64,000 nucleotides of DNA from Dyadobacter sp. CECT 9275 (GCF_907164905.1 NZ_CAJRAF010000001.1:531001-595000); one strand, 5' to 3'; counted from the stretch's first letter, positions 53,118 through 63,042 are shown. The notes: generated by a model not told the origin, from the sequence alone. Numbers and translations: made by a program.

Positions 53118-54425
53118 TTAATCTTGCATAATGCCCAGTACCGTTTCCAGAGCCATTCCCCGGGATCCTTTGATGAGTATGAACGTATCTTTTTGAGGAT
53201 TATCCATGACCCAGTTATGCAGTGAAAATTTGTCAGGAAAATAGTATGCCTTGGGCAAAGCGGGTAAAGCGTGCTGCATTAATTTACCTGCAAGGATAAC
53301 CGTGTCAAACTGATGCCCCGCAATTTGCTGGCCCAGTGCAAGATGTTCGGCCGGAGCATCCTCTCCAAGTTCAAACATATCTCCCAGTATCAGCATTTTT
53401 CGGGGAGCCTGCAGCCTGGCAAAATTTTCAATAGCGGCGTGCATGGAAGAAGGGTTGGCGTTGTAAGCATCCATGATGACCGTATTGGAGCCTTTTCTGA
53501 TCATCTGCGAACGGTTATTATCGGGCTGATAATGTGCAACCGCCTCATTGGCATCTTCATCCGATACTCCAAAGTGTTTTCCAATGGCAAGTGCGGCGCA
53601 GATATTTTCGAAGTTGTAACGGCCGGGAAGGTGAGTGGTTACGTTTTTCCCTTTTTTATCCTTGAATATCACGTTTGGATTTTCCTGCACCAGTTCGGGA
53701 TTAATATAACTGTTGTCCGAACAATAGAAAACAATTTCCCCGAAAGCATGACGTTTGCTCACCATTTCCATTACGGTGTCGTTTTGGGCGTTCACAAAAA
53801 CGGTTCCCTTCTTTTTGGACAGGTAGTCGAACAACTCACCTTTTCCTTTGATAATACCATTTACCCCGCCAAAACCTTCCAGATGTGCCTTGCCGATGTT
53901 GGTGATCAGGCCGTGTGTTGGCTGGGCAATGTTGCTGAGCAGGGCAATTTCCTGCTGATGATTGGCGCCCATTTCAATGACGGCCATTTCATGTCTGCTC
54001 GTATCAACAGACAACAAGGTCAGCGGTACTCCTATGTGATTGTTGAGGTTACCACGGGTAGCATAGGTGTTGAATTTCATTGACAGTACCTTGGCGATCA
54101 GCTCTTTGGTCGTCGTTTTTCCGTTGCTTCCGGTGAGGGCTATCACAGGAAAAGGAAAAGTCTTCCGATGGTGCCGCGCCAGGTCCTGAAGTGCCAGCAG
54201 CACATCTTCAACGAGCAGAAACCGCTTGTCGGCCACTACCTTTTCATCGTCCACGACGGCGTAAAGTGCGCCTTTTTCAAGGGCATCCGCGGCGTATTGA
54301 TTTCCGTCAAAATTGCCACCTTTGAGCGCAAAAAATATACCGCCGGGAACAACATTGCGGGTATCAGTGAAAACAATTTTATGATCGAGATAAATCTGGT
54401 AAAGTTCCTCTGTGGAAGTAAACAT
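53118..54425 (-). CDS. murF: UDP-N-acetylmuramoyl-tripeptide--D-alanyl-D-alanine ligase
   Basis: Adds D-Ala-D-Ala to the UDP-MurNAc-tripeptide, the last cytoplasmic ligase step of peptidoglycan synthesis. The three Mur domains are visible: N-terminal UDP-binding part with DTRNVVPGGIFFALKG (about 20-35), the ATPase centre with ALTGSNGKTTTKELIAKVL (about 95-113) and MAVIEMGANHQQEI, and the C-terminal ligand domain with VIMDAYNANPSSMHAAI. Length 435 fits. It is a single gene here, not within a dcw cluster. Confidence 0.97.
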   Translation of the reverse strand: MFTSTEELYQIYLDHKIVFTDTRNVVPGGIFFALKGGNFDGNQYAADALEKGALYAVVDDEKVVADKRFLLVEDVLLALQDLARHHRKTFPFPVIALTGSNGKTTTKELIAKVLSMKFNTYATRGNLNNHIGVPLTLLSVDTSRHEMAVIEMGANHQQEIALLSNIAQPTHGLITNIGKAHLEGFGGVNGIIKGKGELFDYLSKKKGTVFVNAQNDTVMEMVSKRHAFGEIVFYCSDNSYINPELVQENPNVIFKDKKGKNVTTHLPGRYNFENICAALAIGKHFGVSDEDANEAVAHYQPDNNRSQMIRKGSNTVIMDAYNANPSSMHAAIENFARLQAPRKMLILGDMFELGEDAPAEHLALGQQIAGHQFDTVILAGKLMQHALPALPKAYYFPDKFSLHNWVMDNPQKDTFILIKGSRGMALETVLGIMQD

Positions 54426-54565
54426 GGTATGTCAGCTGCAATATAAATCTGAGAAATAAAGTTTGATCCTGCGGCTCAATCAAATGAATTATGTTTTCGT
54501 TACGTTTACATAGGTCTTCCTGACAGCCGTCCGGGGAGACAAAAATAACGGATTATTCTACAACG

Positions 54566-56809
54566 ATGCGAACCAAATATACCTCTTTGTTATTCTTGTT
54601 CATTGCGCTTGCCGGGGCACATACAGGTGAAGGGCAGTCTGCCTGGTTTAAGGCGGATACCCTCACAAGCCTTTCCGTTAACGGGGTGAAGCTGATAAAC
54701 CCCTGGGCAGGAGGTTTAAATGCGATGCAATTTGGCAAAATGAGGCTGAATGACGATGAGACCGAGGACTTGGTCGTTTTTGACCGGAGCAACAGTAAGA
54801 TCACTACTTACGTTGCAGGAACAAATCCCCTGAAACCTGCGGAAAAGATATTTATTCATGCACCGGCCTATGAACAGATGTTTCCGAAAATAGACAACTG
54901 GATGATCCTTGCCGATTACAACAGGGACGGGTTGAAGGATCTTTTTGCGAGCACCTCCCTGGGTATTACTGTGTATCGGCAGGTTAAAACAGGAAATGCG
55001 CGCTCATTTGTGCTTGAAAAGGACGCACTTTATACCAAGGGATTGTCTGCTGTTTTAAATCTTCAGGTAGGAGGAACAGATGTGCCCGGAATCGTGGATG
55101 TGGATGATGATGGGGATCTGGATGTCCTCACATTTGACTTTTCAGGTTCTTATATCGAGCTGCATCAGAACCTTAGTATGGAAAGGTATAGCGTGCCCGA
55201 TAGCCTGGGCAGTTCCAGTATGCCCATTTTTACCCGTAATGGCCAATGCTGGGGGAATTTTCATAAAGGAGATAACAACGATTTTGTTTTCGGAGACGAC
55301 TGCCAGGTGGCCGACCTTTCGGGGGCTAAGATATTGCATGCAGGTAATTCTATCCTTTTACAGGATGTAAACGGAGATGGGAATAAAGATTTGCTCGTAG
55401 GGCACGTGAGTAACGACCATATTTCGGTACTCTATAACGCTGTGGCAGGTATCGCAGCAGATTTTACCAGCTTTACACATAATTATCCTGAAAAGGATCC
55501 GATCGTTTTCAGGATTTTTCCAGCCGTTTATGCAGAAGATATTGATTTTGATGGGGTAAAAGATCTGATCGCCTCACCGAATGTATCCGTTAATGAAGGT
55601 AATCTGATGGATTTTCGGTCATCCAACTGGTATTACCATAATGGTGGTACCAACGACCGGCCGGTTTATGAATTGGTGCAAAAAAACTTTTTACAGGATC
55701 AGATGGTGGATGTGGGGGAGAATGCCGCCCCTTCTTTTTTTGATGTGGACGGTGATGGAGACCTGGATATGATCGTAGGCACGGGTGGTACCGCTGGCAC
55801 TAACGGGTTCAGGGGGAAACTGTGGTTGTTCAGGAATACGGGCACTGCTAAAACGCCTGCCTATGAGCTCGCTTCTGATAATTATCTGGACATTCCGGCA
55901 ACGCTTGGCCTGTATAATATCAAACCGCAATGGGCCGATTTTAACGGAGATGGCATTCCCGATCTTGGCTTTGCCGGAATCAATACGGCGAGCCTGAAAT
56001 TTGAGTACCGGTATATCCCCAATAAGTCGGCAAGCGGAGCAGCGGTACTGAATGTTGCTGACGCCGTAGTGATAACCATGCCGTCCGAATCACAGATTGG
56101 TGATTCTCCGTTTTTCCACGATGCAGACGGCGATGGAGATCTGGATTTACTCGTGGGAAAGCCTCAGGGAAGCATCTACTATTACATCAATACCGGAACC
56201 GGCAGGCAATTCGCCTTCAGACTGGAAACGGACGCCTTTGCAGGAGTATCTATTAATTTCGAAGGACGTTTTTCCCAGATTTCCGTTCAGGATATTGACC
56301 TGGACGGCCGCCCTGATTTGCTCACCGCAGATCATACAGGTACCATCCGTATTTTCAGCAAGGCAGACTGGGGAAAATGGACCGCACGCGAAAGTTTATT
56401 GATTAACATTTCTGATAAGGCCTCGGCTCCCGTTCTAGGCAGGTATCTTTATGCGGCGGTTGCGGATTATAACGGAGACGGAAAACCGGATGTGGCAGTG
56501 GGTACCAATGCAGGTGGTATCATGTTATTCGCGAATATTTTACCGATCACCATTACTTCAACCGAACCGGGAGCCGGAAATCAGGTGAAGGTATATCCCA
56601 ATCCCGCAAGCGGGCACATCACCATTCTGGCTTCCCAGCATTCGTCGGTGAATATATTATCGGTTAATGGAGAAGTCTTGCGAAATAATATTCATGTACA
56701 GGCCGGAGAAGCTACTGAAATTCCATTACTGAACTGGCCAACAGGATTATACCTGCTGGAGGTGACAGGCAAAGGACGTAAGGTGGTTAAAAAGGTTGTA
56801 ATAAAGTGA
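54566..56809 (+). CDS. Secreted FG-GAP/VCBS-repeat protein with T9SS type A sorting domain
   Basis: A 747-residue exported protein. A signal peptide (about 1-24) is followed by an FG-GAP-type propeller with at least nine calcium-binding loops of the form D-x-D-x-D-G-x-x-D, e.g. DVDDDGDLDVL, DVNGDGNKDLLVG, DADGDGDLDLLVG and DYNGDGKPDVAVG. The C-terminal 75 residues form a type IX secretion sorting domain: VKVYPNPASGHITI, then GLYLLEVTGKGRKVVKKVVI. The protein should reach the surface or medium through the SprA pathway encoded in this window. Ligand unknown; adhesion or enzyme support is a guess. A terminator follows. Confidence 0.93.
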   Translation: MRTKYTSLLFLFIALAGAHTGEGQSAWFKADTLTSLSVNGVKLINPWAGGLNAMQFGKMRLNDDETEDLVVFDRSNSKITTYVAGTNPLKPAEKIFIHAPAYEQMFPKIDNWMILADYNRDGLKDLFASTSLGITVYRQVKTGNARSFVLEKDALYTKGLSAVLNLQVGGTDVPGIVDVDDDGDLDVLTFDFSGSYIELHQNLSMERYSVPDSLGSSSMPIFTRNGQCWGNFHKGDNNDFVFGDDCQVADLSGAKILHAGNSILLQDVNGDGNKDLLVGHVSNDHISVLYNAVAGIAADFTSFTHNYPEKDPIVFRIFPAVYAEDIDFDGVKDLIASPNVSVNEGNLMDFRSSNWYYHNGGTNDRPVYELVQKNFLQDQMVDVGENAAPSFFDVDGDGDLDMIVGTGGTAGTNGFRGKLWLFRNTGTAKTPAYELASDNYLDIPATLGLYNIKPQWADFNGDGIPDLGFAGINTASLKFEYRYIPNKSASGAAVLNVADAVVITMPSESQIGDSPFFHDADGDGDLDLLVGKPQGSIYYYINTGTGRQFAFRLETDAFAGVSINFEGRFSQISVQDIDLDGRPDLLTADHTGTIRIFSKADWGKWTARESLLINISDKASAPVLGRYLYAAVADYNGDGKPDVAVGTNAGGIMLFANILPITITSTEPGAGNQVKVYPNPASGHITILASQHSSVNILSVNGEVLRNNIHVQAGEATEIPLLNWPTGLYLLEVTGKGRKVVKKVVIK

Positions 56810-56922
56810 TGGATTGCAGCAATGGGAGGCAGGGTCTGATTTACCGGCTGAATATCTTACCTAAAATTGATGTTCAATTACGTATACCTGGGTAGTAAAG
56901 ATTTGCTATCGTTTTCTTTTAT

Positions 56923-56953
56923 ATGAGTCCAGCCAGTTGGGCTCATCTTTTTT
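56923..56953 (+). terminator. Rho-independent terminator after the FG-GAP gene
   Basis: A stem ATGAGTCC/GGGCTCAT (one G-T pair) with an eight-base loop, followed by CTTTTTT. It lies 114 bases after the FG-GAP stop and 19 before the next start. Confidence 0.8.
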
Positions 56954-56971
56954 GAAATCAACCATAAGATA

Positions 56972-58339
56972 ATGAATACTTTCAATATCAACCGACGCAG
57001 TTTTTTACAGGGAGCCACGGCGGCTTTGGCCCTTACTTCTTTTGGAGCGAGAGGAATGGATTTGATTCATCCGCCCAAGCCTTTCAGGGTGGGGCTGATC
57101 GGAACGGGATGGTATGGCAAAAGTGATTTATTCAGGCTGATTCAGGTTGCTCCTGTTGAAGTTATTGCGCTGTGTGATGTGGATAAAAACCAGTTAAAAG
57201 AAGCAGGGACGCTTGTAAGCCAGCGGCAGAAATCAGGCAAAATACCCAAACTGTATGGTGATTATCAGAAACTTCTGGCCGAAAATGAGCTGGATATAGT
57301 GCTTATCGGCACGCCGGATCACTGGCATGCGCTTCCGATGATAGATGCGGTAAAAAAAGGATCGCATGTGTATGTGCAAAAGCCTATCAGTGTGGATGTT
57401 ATGGAGGGAGAGGCCATGGTGGCGGCGGCCAGGAAGTATAAAAAAGTAGTACAGGTAGGTACCCAGCGCAAGAGTACCCCTCACCTGATCGACGCTAAGA
57501 AGAACATTGTCGATGCTGGTTTGCTGGGCAAAATTTCACACGTGGAAATGTGCTGTTATTACCATATGCGAAACAACGGAAACCCGCCCGTGGAAGCAGT
57601 TCCTGATTTCCTCGATTATGAAAAATGGACCGGCCCGGCACCGCTGCGGCCCTATGACGGCCTGCCACATATCCGCTGGTGGCGCACTTTCATGGAATAT
57701 GGTAACGGTATCACGGGTGATATGTGCGTACATATGTTCGATACCGTGCGCTGGATGCTGAAACTCGGCTGGCCAAAAAAGATAAGTTCCACCGGAGGTA
57801 TCTATGTGCAGAAAGAAGGCAAATCCAATATTTCTGATACGCAGTCCGCCATTTTTGAATATGATGATCTGAATTGTGTATGGCAGCACCGTACCTGGGG
57901 TACCCCCGCCAATCCTGACTACCCGTGGTCGTTCACCCTTTATGGAGAAAAAGGTACCTTATGGGCTAGTACCATGGCATACGATTTTATACCGCAGGGA
58001 AAAGGAGAGAAAATTCATAAAGATGTGGTTTTTGAGAAGGAGAAATATCCCGAGGATATTACCGAAAAAGGGATAGAATTAAATGCCGCTCCGGCAACAC
58101 GCCTGCACATGCTCGATTTCCTGAGTGCGATTGACAATAGCAGTCGCCCGGTGGCTGATATCGAGGAAGGGCATATTTCAACAGCCAGCTGTATACTAGC
58201 TAATATATCCATGAAAATTGGCAGACCCGTTGTTTATGATCCGGTTAAAAAGGAAATAAAAGGCGACAGAGAGGCCAACGCTTTGCTGGCGAGGCCTTAT
58301 CGCGACCCGTACAAACACCCGGACTACCGAACGGTGTAA
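56972..58339 (+). CDS. Tat-exported Gfo/Idh/MocA-family oxidoreductase
   Basis: An NAD(P)-dependent dehydrogenase-fold protein of 455 residues. The N-terminus NRRSFLQGATAALALTSFGA (Arg8-Arg9) is a Tat signal, so it is exported folded with its cofactor. The Rossmann motif GLIGTGWYGKSDLF is at about 41-54, the GTPDHWHAL loop follows, and the conserved Lys in YVQKPISVDVMEGEAM takes the place of the EKP motif. GDMCVHMFDTVRWML gives the putative catalytic His. Such exported members in Bacteroidota often act on sugars or inositols, but the substrate cannot be inferred. It has no operon partner. Confidence 0.93.
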   Translation: MNTFNINRRSFLQGATAALALTSFGARGMDLIHPPKPFRVGLIGTGWYGKSDLFRLIQVAPVEVIALCDVDKNQLKEAGTLVSQRQKSGKIPKLYGDYQKLLAENELDIVLIGTPDHWHALPMIDAVKKGSHVYVQKPISVDVMEGEAMVAAARKYKKVVQVGTQRKSTPHLIDAKKNIVDAGLLGKISHVEMCCYYHMRNNGNPPVEAVPDFLDYEKWTGPAPLRPYDGLPHIRWWRTFMEYGNGITGDMCVHMFDTVRWMLKLGWPKKISSTGGIYVQKEGKSNISDTQSAIFEYDDLNCVWQHRTWGTPANPDYPWSFTLYGEKGTLWASTMAYDFIPQGKGEKIHKDVVFEKEKYPEDITEKGIELNAAPATRLHMLDFLSAIDNSSRPVADIEEGHISTASCILANISMKIGRPVVYDPVKKEIKGDREANALLARPYRDPYKHPDYRTV

Positions 58340-58370
58340 AACTCGTTCAGATTACCATGTTGGATCTTCG

Positions 58371-58407
58371 CAATGGATGTAAGAATAATTACATCCATTG
58401 TTTTTTT
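58371..58407 (+). terminator. Rho-independent terminator after the oxidoreductase gene
   Basis: A perfect 12-bp stem CAATGGATGTAA/TTACATCCATTG with a six-base loop, followed by seven T. The rest of the 310-base gap to 58649 shows nothing convincing. Confidence 0.92.
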
Positions 58408-58649
58408 AGCACCTGATCTACCTGTCTGTGCAAGAACAGGTACCTCTGGCATAACACGAAAAGGAACCCACCGCAGGACAACCATCAGTGTTTCGGAAAG
58501 ACACTTTCGGTTGTTGAATAAAATGAAATTCTGGAACATATATACCAATTTTATTCGTTTATAAGTTATTAGAATGTCTTAAATCCGACTGATTAAACCT
58601 AGTCCCTCGGAAGCTGTCAGATGTGTAACAAACTAAATTTCAAACGAGC

Positions 58650-59225
58650 ATGAAAAGCATAGTGAAGTTGACAAAACCCATTGCCTGGATGGGTGTGGTG
58701 GGAGTACTGATAATGTCGTGCAGCCAGGCGCTTCAGGTGAGCTACGACTATGACTCATCGGTAAACCTTAAACAATTTAAAACATTCAAGGTTGAAGCGG
58801 AGCATAAAACAGAGCAGGATCCTTTATTAGGAAGTGATCTGAACCGCAGAAGATTAGGAGATGCGGTGGTGGAGGTAATGGAAGCGAAAGGATATAAGCT
58901 CGACAACCAGTCGCCTGAAATAGTGGTGCGCTTTATGACCGACGTAAAGGACCGTCAGCAGGTACGATCCAACAATATGTATTCACCCTATATGTGGTGG
59001 TATGGCGGCGGCAACAATATTTCAACCTATAATTATCAGGAAAGCCGCTTTATCCTGAATATCTATCAGAGCAGTAATGACAAGATGATCTGGCAGGGGT
59101 GGGCATCAGGCAAAGTAAAGGCGCCAACCAAGCGGGAAGACCGCGATACCATGGTGAAAAATACCATGGCGGATATCTTAAGAACTTTCCCTCAGGCAAC
59201 GCTGGATACTTACAGCAGAAAGTAA
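58650..59225 (+). CDS. DUF4136 lipoprotein
   Basis: A 191-residue lipoprotein with the lipobox Cys at 24 (VLIMSC). The DUF4136 domain follows: VSYDYDSSVNLKQFKTFKVE, LNRRRLGDAVVEVMEAKGYK, PEIVVRFMTDVKDRQQVR, then a Tyr/Trp-rich stretch, and a C-terminal WQGWASGKVKAPTKREDRDT block with VKNTMADILRTFPQ. Family function is unknown; members are periplasmic or outer-membrane associated. It stands alone, convergent to thrB, separated by a terminator. Confidence 0.9.
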   Translation: MKSIVKLTKPIAWMGVVGVLIMSCSQALQVSYDYDSSVNLKQFKTFKVEAEHKTEQDPLLGSDLNRRRLGDAVVEVMEAKGYKLDNQSPEIVVRFMTDVKDRQQVRSNNMYSPYMWWYGGGNNISTYNYQESRFILNIYQSSNDKMIWQGWASGKVKAPTKREDRDTMVKNTMADILRTFPQATLDTYSRK

Positions 59226-59249
59226 AGGAAAATATTTGGTTAAAATCTT

Positions 59250-59282
59250 AAAGACGGGTCGGTATTCGGCTCGTCTTTTTTC
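59250..59282 (+). terminator. Terminator between the DUF4136 gene and thrB
   Basis: A seven-bp stem AAAGACG/CGTCTTT around a 15-base loop followed by further T, in the 81-base gap between convergent genes. Confidence 0.7.
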
Positions 59283-59306
59283 AGTTTAAAACACTAAACG
59301 GGGATT

Positions 59307-60245
59307 TTAGCTTTTCTCTAAAATCAGCGCACCACCCTGGTTAATGCCGGATATATGCATATTTGCTTCAATACCGGCCTGACGGAACGTTTCCGTCATG
59401 ATGCTGCCCACTTGCCAGGCGGTATCAACTCCCCGGCTGAGTGCAAACATGGAAGGACCCGCGCCGGAAATACTGCATCCGAGGGCCCCTGCCGAAATGG
59501 CCGCCTTCTTCACTTCGTTAAATTCAGGGATAAGTATGGAACGAACAGGTTCTATGATCACGTCCACCATTGACCGGCTGATCAGGTCATAATCCGACTT
59601 CATAATACCGGCAACCAATCCTGCCACATTTCCCATTTGTGTGATCGCGTTTTTAAGGGAGACCTCATTACGAAGGATATACCTTGCATCTTTGGTGTTG
59701 ATCTCTATATCGGGATGAACTAGGGTACAGTAAAGATCTTCCGGAACAGGGATAGAAAAGATATCCAGCGGGTTATAACTGCGAATTACGACAAATCCGC
59801 CCAAAAGCGACGGCCCTACATTATCCGCATGCGCCGAACCTGAGGCGATGCGCTCGCCTTCCATGGCAAACCTCAGCAGGTCCTGGCGCGACAAGGGGTT
59901 ATCCAGCAACTCGTTCAAAGCCACCACACCAGCCACCGCACTGGCAGCGCTGGATCCCATTCCGCTGCCAAGCGGCATGTTTTTATGTAAAATCACTTCG
60001 CACCCGAAATCGGAGATACCCAGATGCTTCAGCAAATGAAGCATTACAACAGTGACGGCATTTTTTTCAGCTGCACGTGGCAAACGTCCGGCGTCACCGG
60101 TAATGTCGGCAATGACGATACCCGGTTCATCCTTCCGTTTTATCTCAACGATATCTCCAGGTTCCTGGATCGCAAATCCAAAAATATCGAAACCGCAGGC
60201 AACATTGGCAACTGTGGCCGGGGCAAAAGCTTTGACGTAGTTCAC
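59307..60245 (-). CDS. thrB: Homoserine kinase
   Basis: Phosphorylates homoserine with ATP, the step before threonine synthase. The GHMP-kinase ATP loop is LGSGMGSSAASAVAGVVALN (about 92-111), with the N-terminal VKAFAPATVANVACGFDIFG and the C-terminal GALGCSISGAGPSMFALS motif, both specific to ThrB. Length 312 is right. It starts 47 bases after the thrA stop on the same strand, so the two are an operon. thrC, which often follows, is missing: the next gene is convergent. Confidence 0.97.
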   Translation of the reverse strand: MNYVKAFAPATVANVACGFDIFGFAIQEPGDIVEIKRKDEPGIVIADITGDAGRLPRAAEKNAVTVVMLHLLKHLGISDFGCEVILHKNMPLGSGMGSSAASAVAGVVALNELLDNPLSRQDLLRFAMEGERIASGSAHADNVGPSLLGGFVVIRSYNPLDIFSIPVPEDLYCTLVHPDIEINTKDARYILRNEVSLKNAITQMGNVAGLVAGIMKSDYDLISRSMVDVIIEPVRSILIPEFNEVKKAAISAGALGCSISGAGPSMFALSRGVDTAWQVGSIMTETFRQAGIEANMHISGINQGGALILEKS

Positions 60246-60292
60246 TTTAAATTACAGGCGTAAATGGAGGAAAATATTTATTAAGGCTGAGC

Positions 60293-62749
60293 TCATCCCA
60301 GGTAACTGCTGATACTCATAATGTCTGCAAATACACCTGAGGCAGTAACTTCGGCACCGGCTCCAGGCCCTTTGATAACCAATGGGCGGTCTTTATACCG
60401 CTCCGTGGTAAAGGAAATGATGTTATCACTTCCAGAAAGGGTATAAAAAGGATGTTGCGCATCAACCGTCTGCAGCTGCACGAGCGCCTTGCCATTTTCC
60501 AGCGAGGCGATGTACCTGAGTTTCTTTCCCTCCGCTTCTGCATTCTCCCTCAGGCCTGCAAAGAAACTGTCGGATACCTCCATTTCTTCAAAAAAAGAAT
60601 CCACAGAGTTGGCTTTCAGGCAGTTGTCGGGTAATATCTGGGCTATGGTTATTTCTTCTGCTTCCAGAGGAACTCCTACCTCACGGGCAAGGATCAGTAT
60701 CTTACGGGCCACATCAGCACCGCTGAGATCCTCCCGCGGGTCGGGTTCAGTGAATCCTTTGGCTTTGGCCTCTCTCACAACATCTGCAAAACGAACACTT
60801 GGTCCGAAAGAATTGAATATATAAGAAAGCGTTCCCGAAAGGATCGCTTCAATTTTCAGAAACTTATCACCGCTGGCCATTAACCCTTGAATGGTGTTGA
60901 TGATGGGGAGCCCCGCACCAACATTGGTTTCATACAGGAACTTCACACCTCTTTGCAGCGCAGTCCTCTGCAGCGCCAGATACTCGGAATACGAACCCGA
61001 ATTGGCTACCTTGTTGGGTGTCACAACGGATATACTGGCATCCAGCAGCATGTGATAATACTGAACAATGTCTTTATCCGACGTGCAATCTACAAAAACG
61101 CTGTTGGGAAGGTTTAGCTCAATCATTCGCTGAACAAACGCCGGAAGGCTCGTTTTTACACCTTCATCGTTTATCCTGTCGCGCCATTGGTCAGGCTTGA
61201 TCCCATCGGGGTCCAGCAGCATTTTCTTTGTATTAGACAACCCTGCAATATTCAGGTTCAGTAATTTTTCCTCTCGGAGGTATCCCGTCTGGTTCCTGAT
61301 CTGTTCCAGCAAGGTACCGCCTATCAGGCCCACGCCAACAATGAAGAGATTCAGTGACCGGGTTTCGGACTGAAAAAATACACCGTGAATAGCGTTGAGT
61401 GCTTTTGATAAATCACTTTTGGAAATAACAACAGAAATATTCAGTTCGGAAGAACCCTGGGCTGTTGCCACTACATTGATACCATTTTTGCCTAAAACAG
61501 AAAAAAGCTTTCCGGAAACACCGGTACTTTTTTTCATGCCTTCGCCAACAATTGCAATGATGGAAAGATTTTTCTCAATACTGATCCCGTCGATATGCCC
61601 GATAGCAATTTCTGCCGAGAATTCTTTTTCAAGTATCTCCCTTGCCTTCTGGGCATTTTTAGGGTCAATTGAAAAACAGATGGAATGCTCAGAGGATGCC
61701 TGGGAAATCAGGATCACGCTGATCGAATTATTGGACAGTGCCGTAAACAAACGGCCTGATATACCCGCCACGCCGATCATCCCGCTTCCCTGAATGTTTA
61801 CCAGCGCAATTTCATCAATCGAAGATATCCCGGTGATGGCATACTCTTTCCCATTCGCGGCTTTTTGGACATAGGTGCCTTCAAAATCTACATTAAAGGT
61901 ATTGAGCACTTTAAGTGTGATGTTTTTGGCAAATGCAGGCTGCAGGCTGGGCGGATAAATTACTTTTGCTCCAAAGTGCGAAAGTTCCATTGCTTCGGCA
62001 TAGGATATCGAAGGAATGGTAAAAGCATTGGCAACTTTCCGGGGGTCGGCTGTCATCATGCCATCCACATCCGTCCATATCTCGATGGAATCCGCCTCCA
62101 GTGCCGCTCCGATAATGGATGCCGTGTAGTCGGACCCGCCGCGGCCAAGGGTAGTGGTGATCCCTTCTGCCGTGGAAGCGATAAAGCCCGTCACACATTG
62201 TAAGGCGGTGCTTTTGGCAAAATATTCAAGTATCTGATGGTTAGTGACTTCAAAATTAACATCCCCCATGCCATAGGTGGCATTGGTGTGGATTATCTGC
62301 CGGGCGTCGCAGAACTCAGCGTTGATCCCTTTGCTTCTTAGTATTTCGGTAATAACCAGTGTAGACAAACGTTCACCGAAGCTCATAATAAGATCCAGCG
62401 TCCGGTCGGACAGTTCACGAATCCAGGAAACACCTTTCAGGATATCCCCGAGCTCATTAAATAAGCCTCTGACAGCTGCAAATGTACTGCTCTGATGTTT
62501 GACGTTGATCAGCCCACGGACAACGGCAAAATGCCTTTCTTCTACAACTTTCAGGAATTCGATGTACTCGGTGTTTCCGGAAGCAGCCATTTTCCCGATT
62601 TCAATGAGCTTGTTCGTGACTCCGCCCATGGCAGAAAAAACCACTGCAATATGCTCACCTCGTTCAAGATTGTTTTCTATGATACTGATTACCGTCCTGA
62701 TGCTGTCTGCCGAACCGACAGAAGTGCCACCGAATTTAAGAACCTTCAT
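60293..62749 (-). CDS. thrA: Bifunctional aspartokinase/homoserine dehydrogenase
   Basis: An 818-residue fusion that catalyses the first and third steps of threonine/methionine synthesis. The aspartokinase part begins MKVLKFGGTSVGSADSIRTV, with SFGERLSTLVITEIL and TLGRGGSDYTASIIGAALEA. A regulatory ACT region follows (about 315-460, with two repeats such as GSGMIGVAGISGRLFTALS and GEGMKKSTGVSGKLFSVLG). The homoserine dehydrogenase begins at about 465 with NLFIVGVGLIGGTLLEQIRN and includes TSDKDIVQYYHMLLDASISV, VVTPNKVANSG and the YETNVGAGLPI block. Feedback by threonine is expected from the family. A -7 box lies 76 bases upstream. Confidence 0.98.
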   Translation of the reverse strand: MKVLKFGGTSVGSADSIRTVISIIENNLERGEHIAVVFSAMGGVTNKLIEIGKMAASGNTEYIEFLKVVEERHFAVVRGLINVKHQSSTFAAVRGLFNELGDILKGVSWIRELSDRTLDLIMSFGERLSTLVITEILRSKGINAEFCDARQIIHTNATYGMGDVNFEVTNHQILEYFAKSTALQCVTGFIASTAEGITTTLGRGGSDYTASIIGAALEADSIEIWTDVDGMMTADPRKVANAFTIPSISYAEAMELSHFGAKVIYPPSLQPAFAKNITLKVLNTFNVDFEGTYVQKAANGKEYAITGISSIDEIALVNIQGSGMIGVAGISGRLFTALSNNSISVILISQASSEHSICFSIDPKNAQKAREILEKEFSAEIAIGHIDGISIEKNLSIIAIVGEGMKKSTGVSGKLFSVLGKNGINVVATAQGSSELNISVVISKSDLSKALNAIHGVFFQSETRSLNLFIVGVGLIGGTLLEQIRNQTGYLREEKLLNLNIAGLSNTKKMLLDPDGIKPDQWRDRINDEGVKTSLPAFVQRMIELNLPNSVFVDCTSDKDIVQYYHMLLDASISVVTPNKVANSGSYSEYLALQRTALQRGVKFLYETNVGAGLPIINTIQGLMASGDKFLKIEAILSGTLSYIFNSFGPSVRFADVVREAKAKGFTEPDPREDLSGADVARKILILAREVGVPLEAEEITIAQILPDNCLKANSVDSFFEEMEVSDSFFAGLRENAEAEGKKLRYIASLENGKALVQLQTVDAQHPFYTLSGSDNIISFTTERYKDRPLVIKGPGAGAEVTASGVFADIMSISSYLG

Positions 62750-62824
62750 TAATAAAATTTGTACGAATTACTGATACGGACCCGTCTTCTCCGCCGATTT
62801 AAGGCAGCTTTTTTAATTAAGGTG

Positions 62825-62832
62825 CAAATATA
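62825..62832 (-). promoter_or_regulatory. -7 promoter box for the thrA-thrB operon
   Basis: On the minus strand it is TATATTTG followed by C, matching the Bacteroidota -7 consensus, 76 bases before the thrA ATG. A clear -33 TTTG was not seen. The leader shows no Thr/Ile-rich leader peptide that I could find. Confidence 0.5.
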
Positions 62833-63042
62833 GTGATTCACAGGCAGGTTGCCAGCCCTGATTTATAATCAGATCATCGGTGACGCTCTTTTACAGCAGG
62901 ATTACAGGCGGTTAGTATCTTTTACAATTCGTTTACAATATTTTACTGGTAATTGGCCGTCGGCGTTTTCGGTGTTTTTACATTTGGAAGCAGTCTCAGT
63001 TGACTTGTATGAAATGATTGATCCATCCTTAATAATCAAAGT

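Noticed and set aside
62750..63042. Threonine attenuator upstream of thrA
   Set aside because: I found no short Thr/Ile-rich leader frame or competing hairpins in the 76-base leader; only a -7 box is supported.
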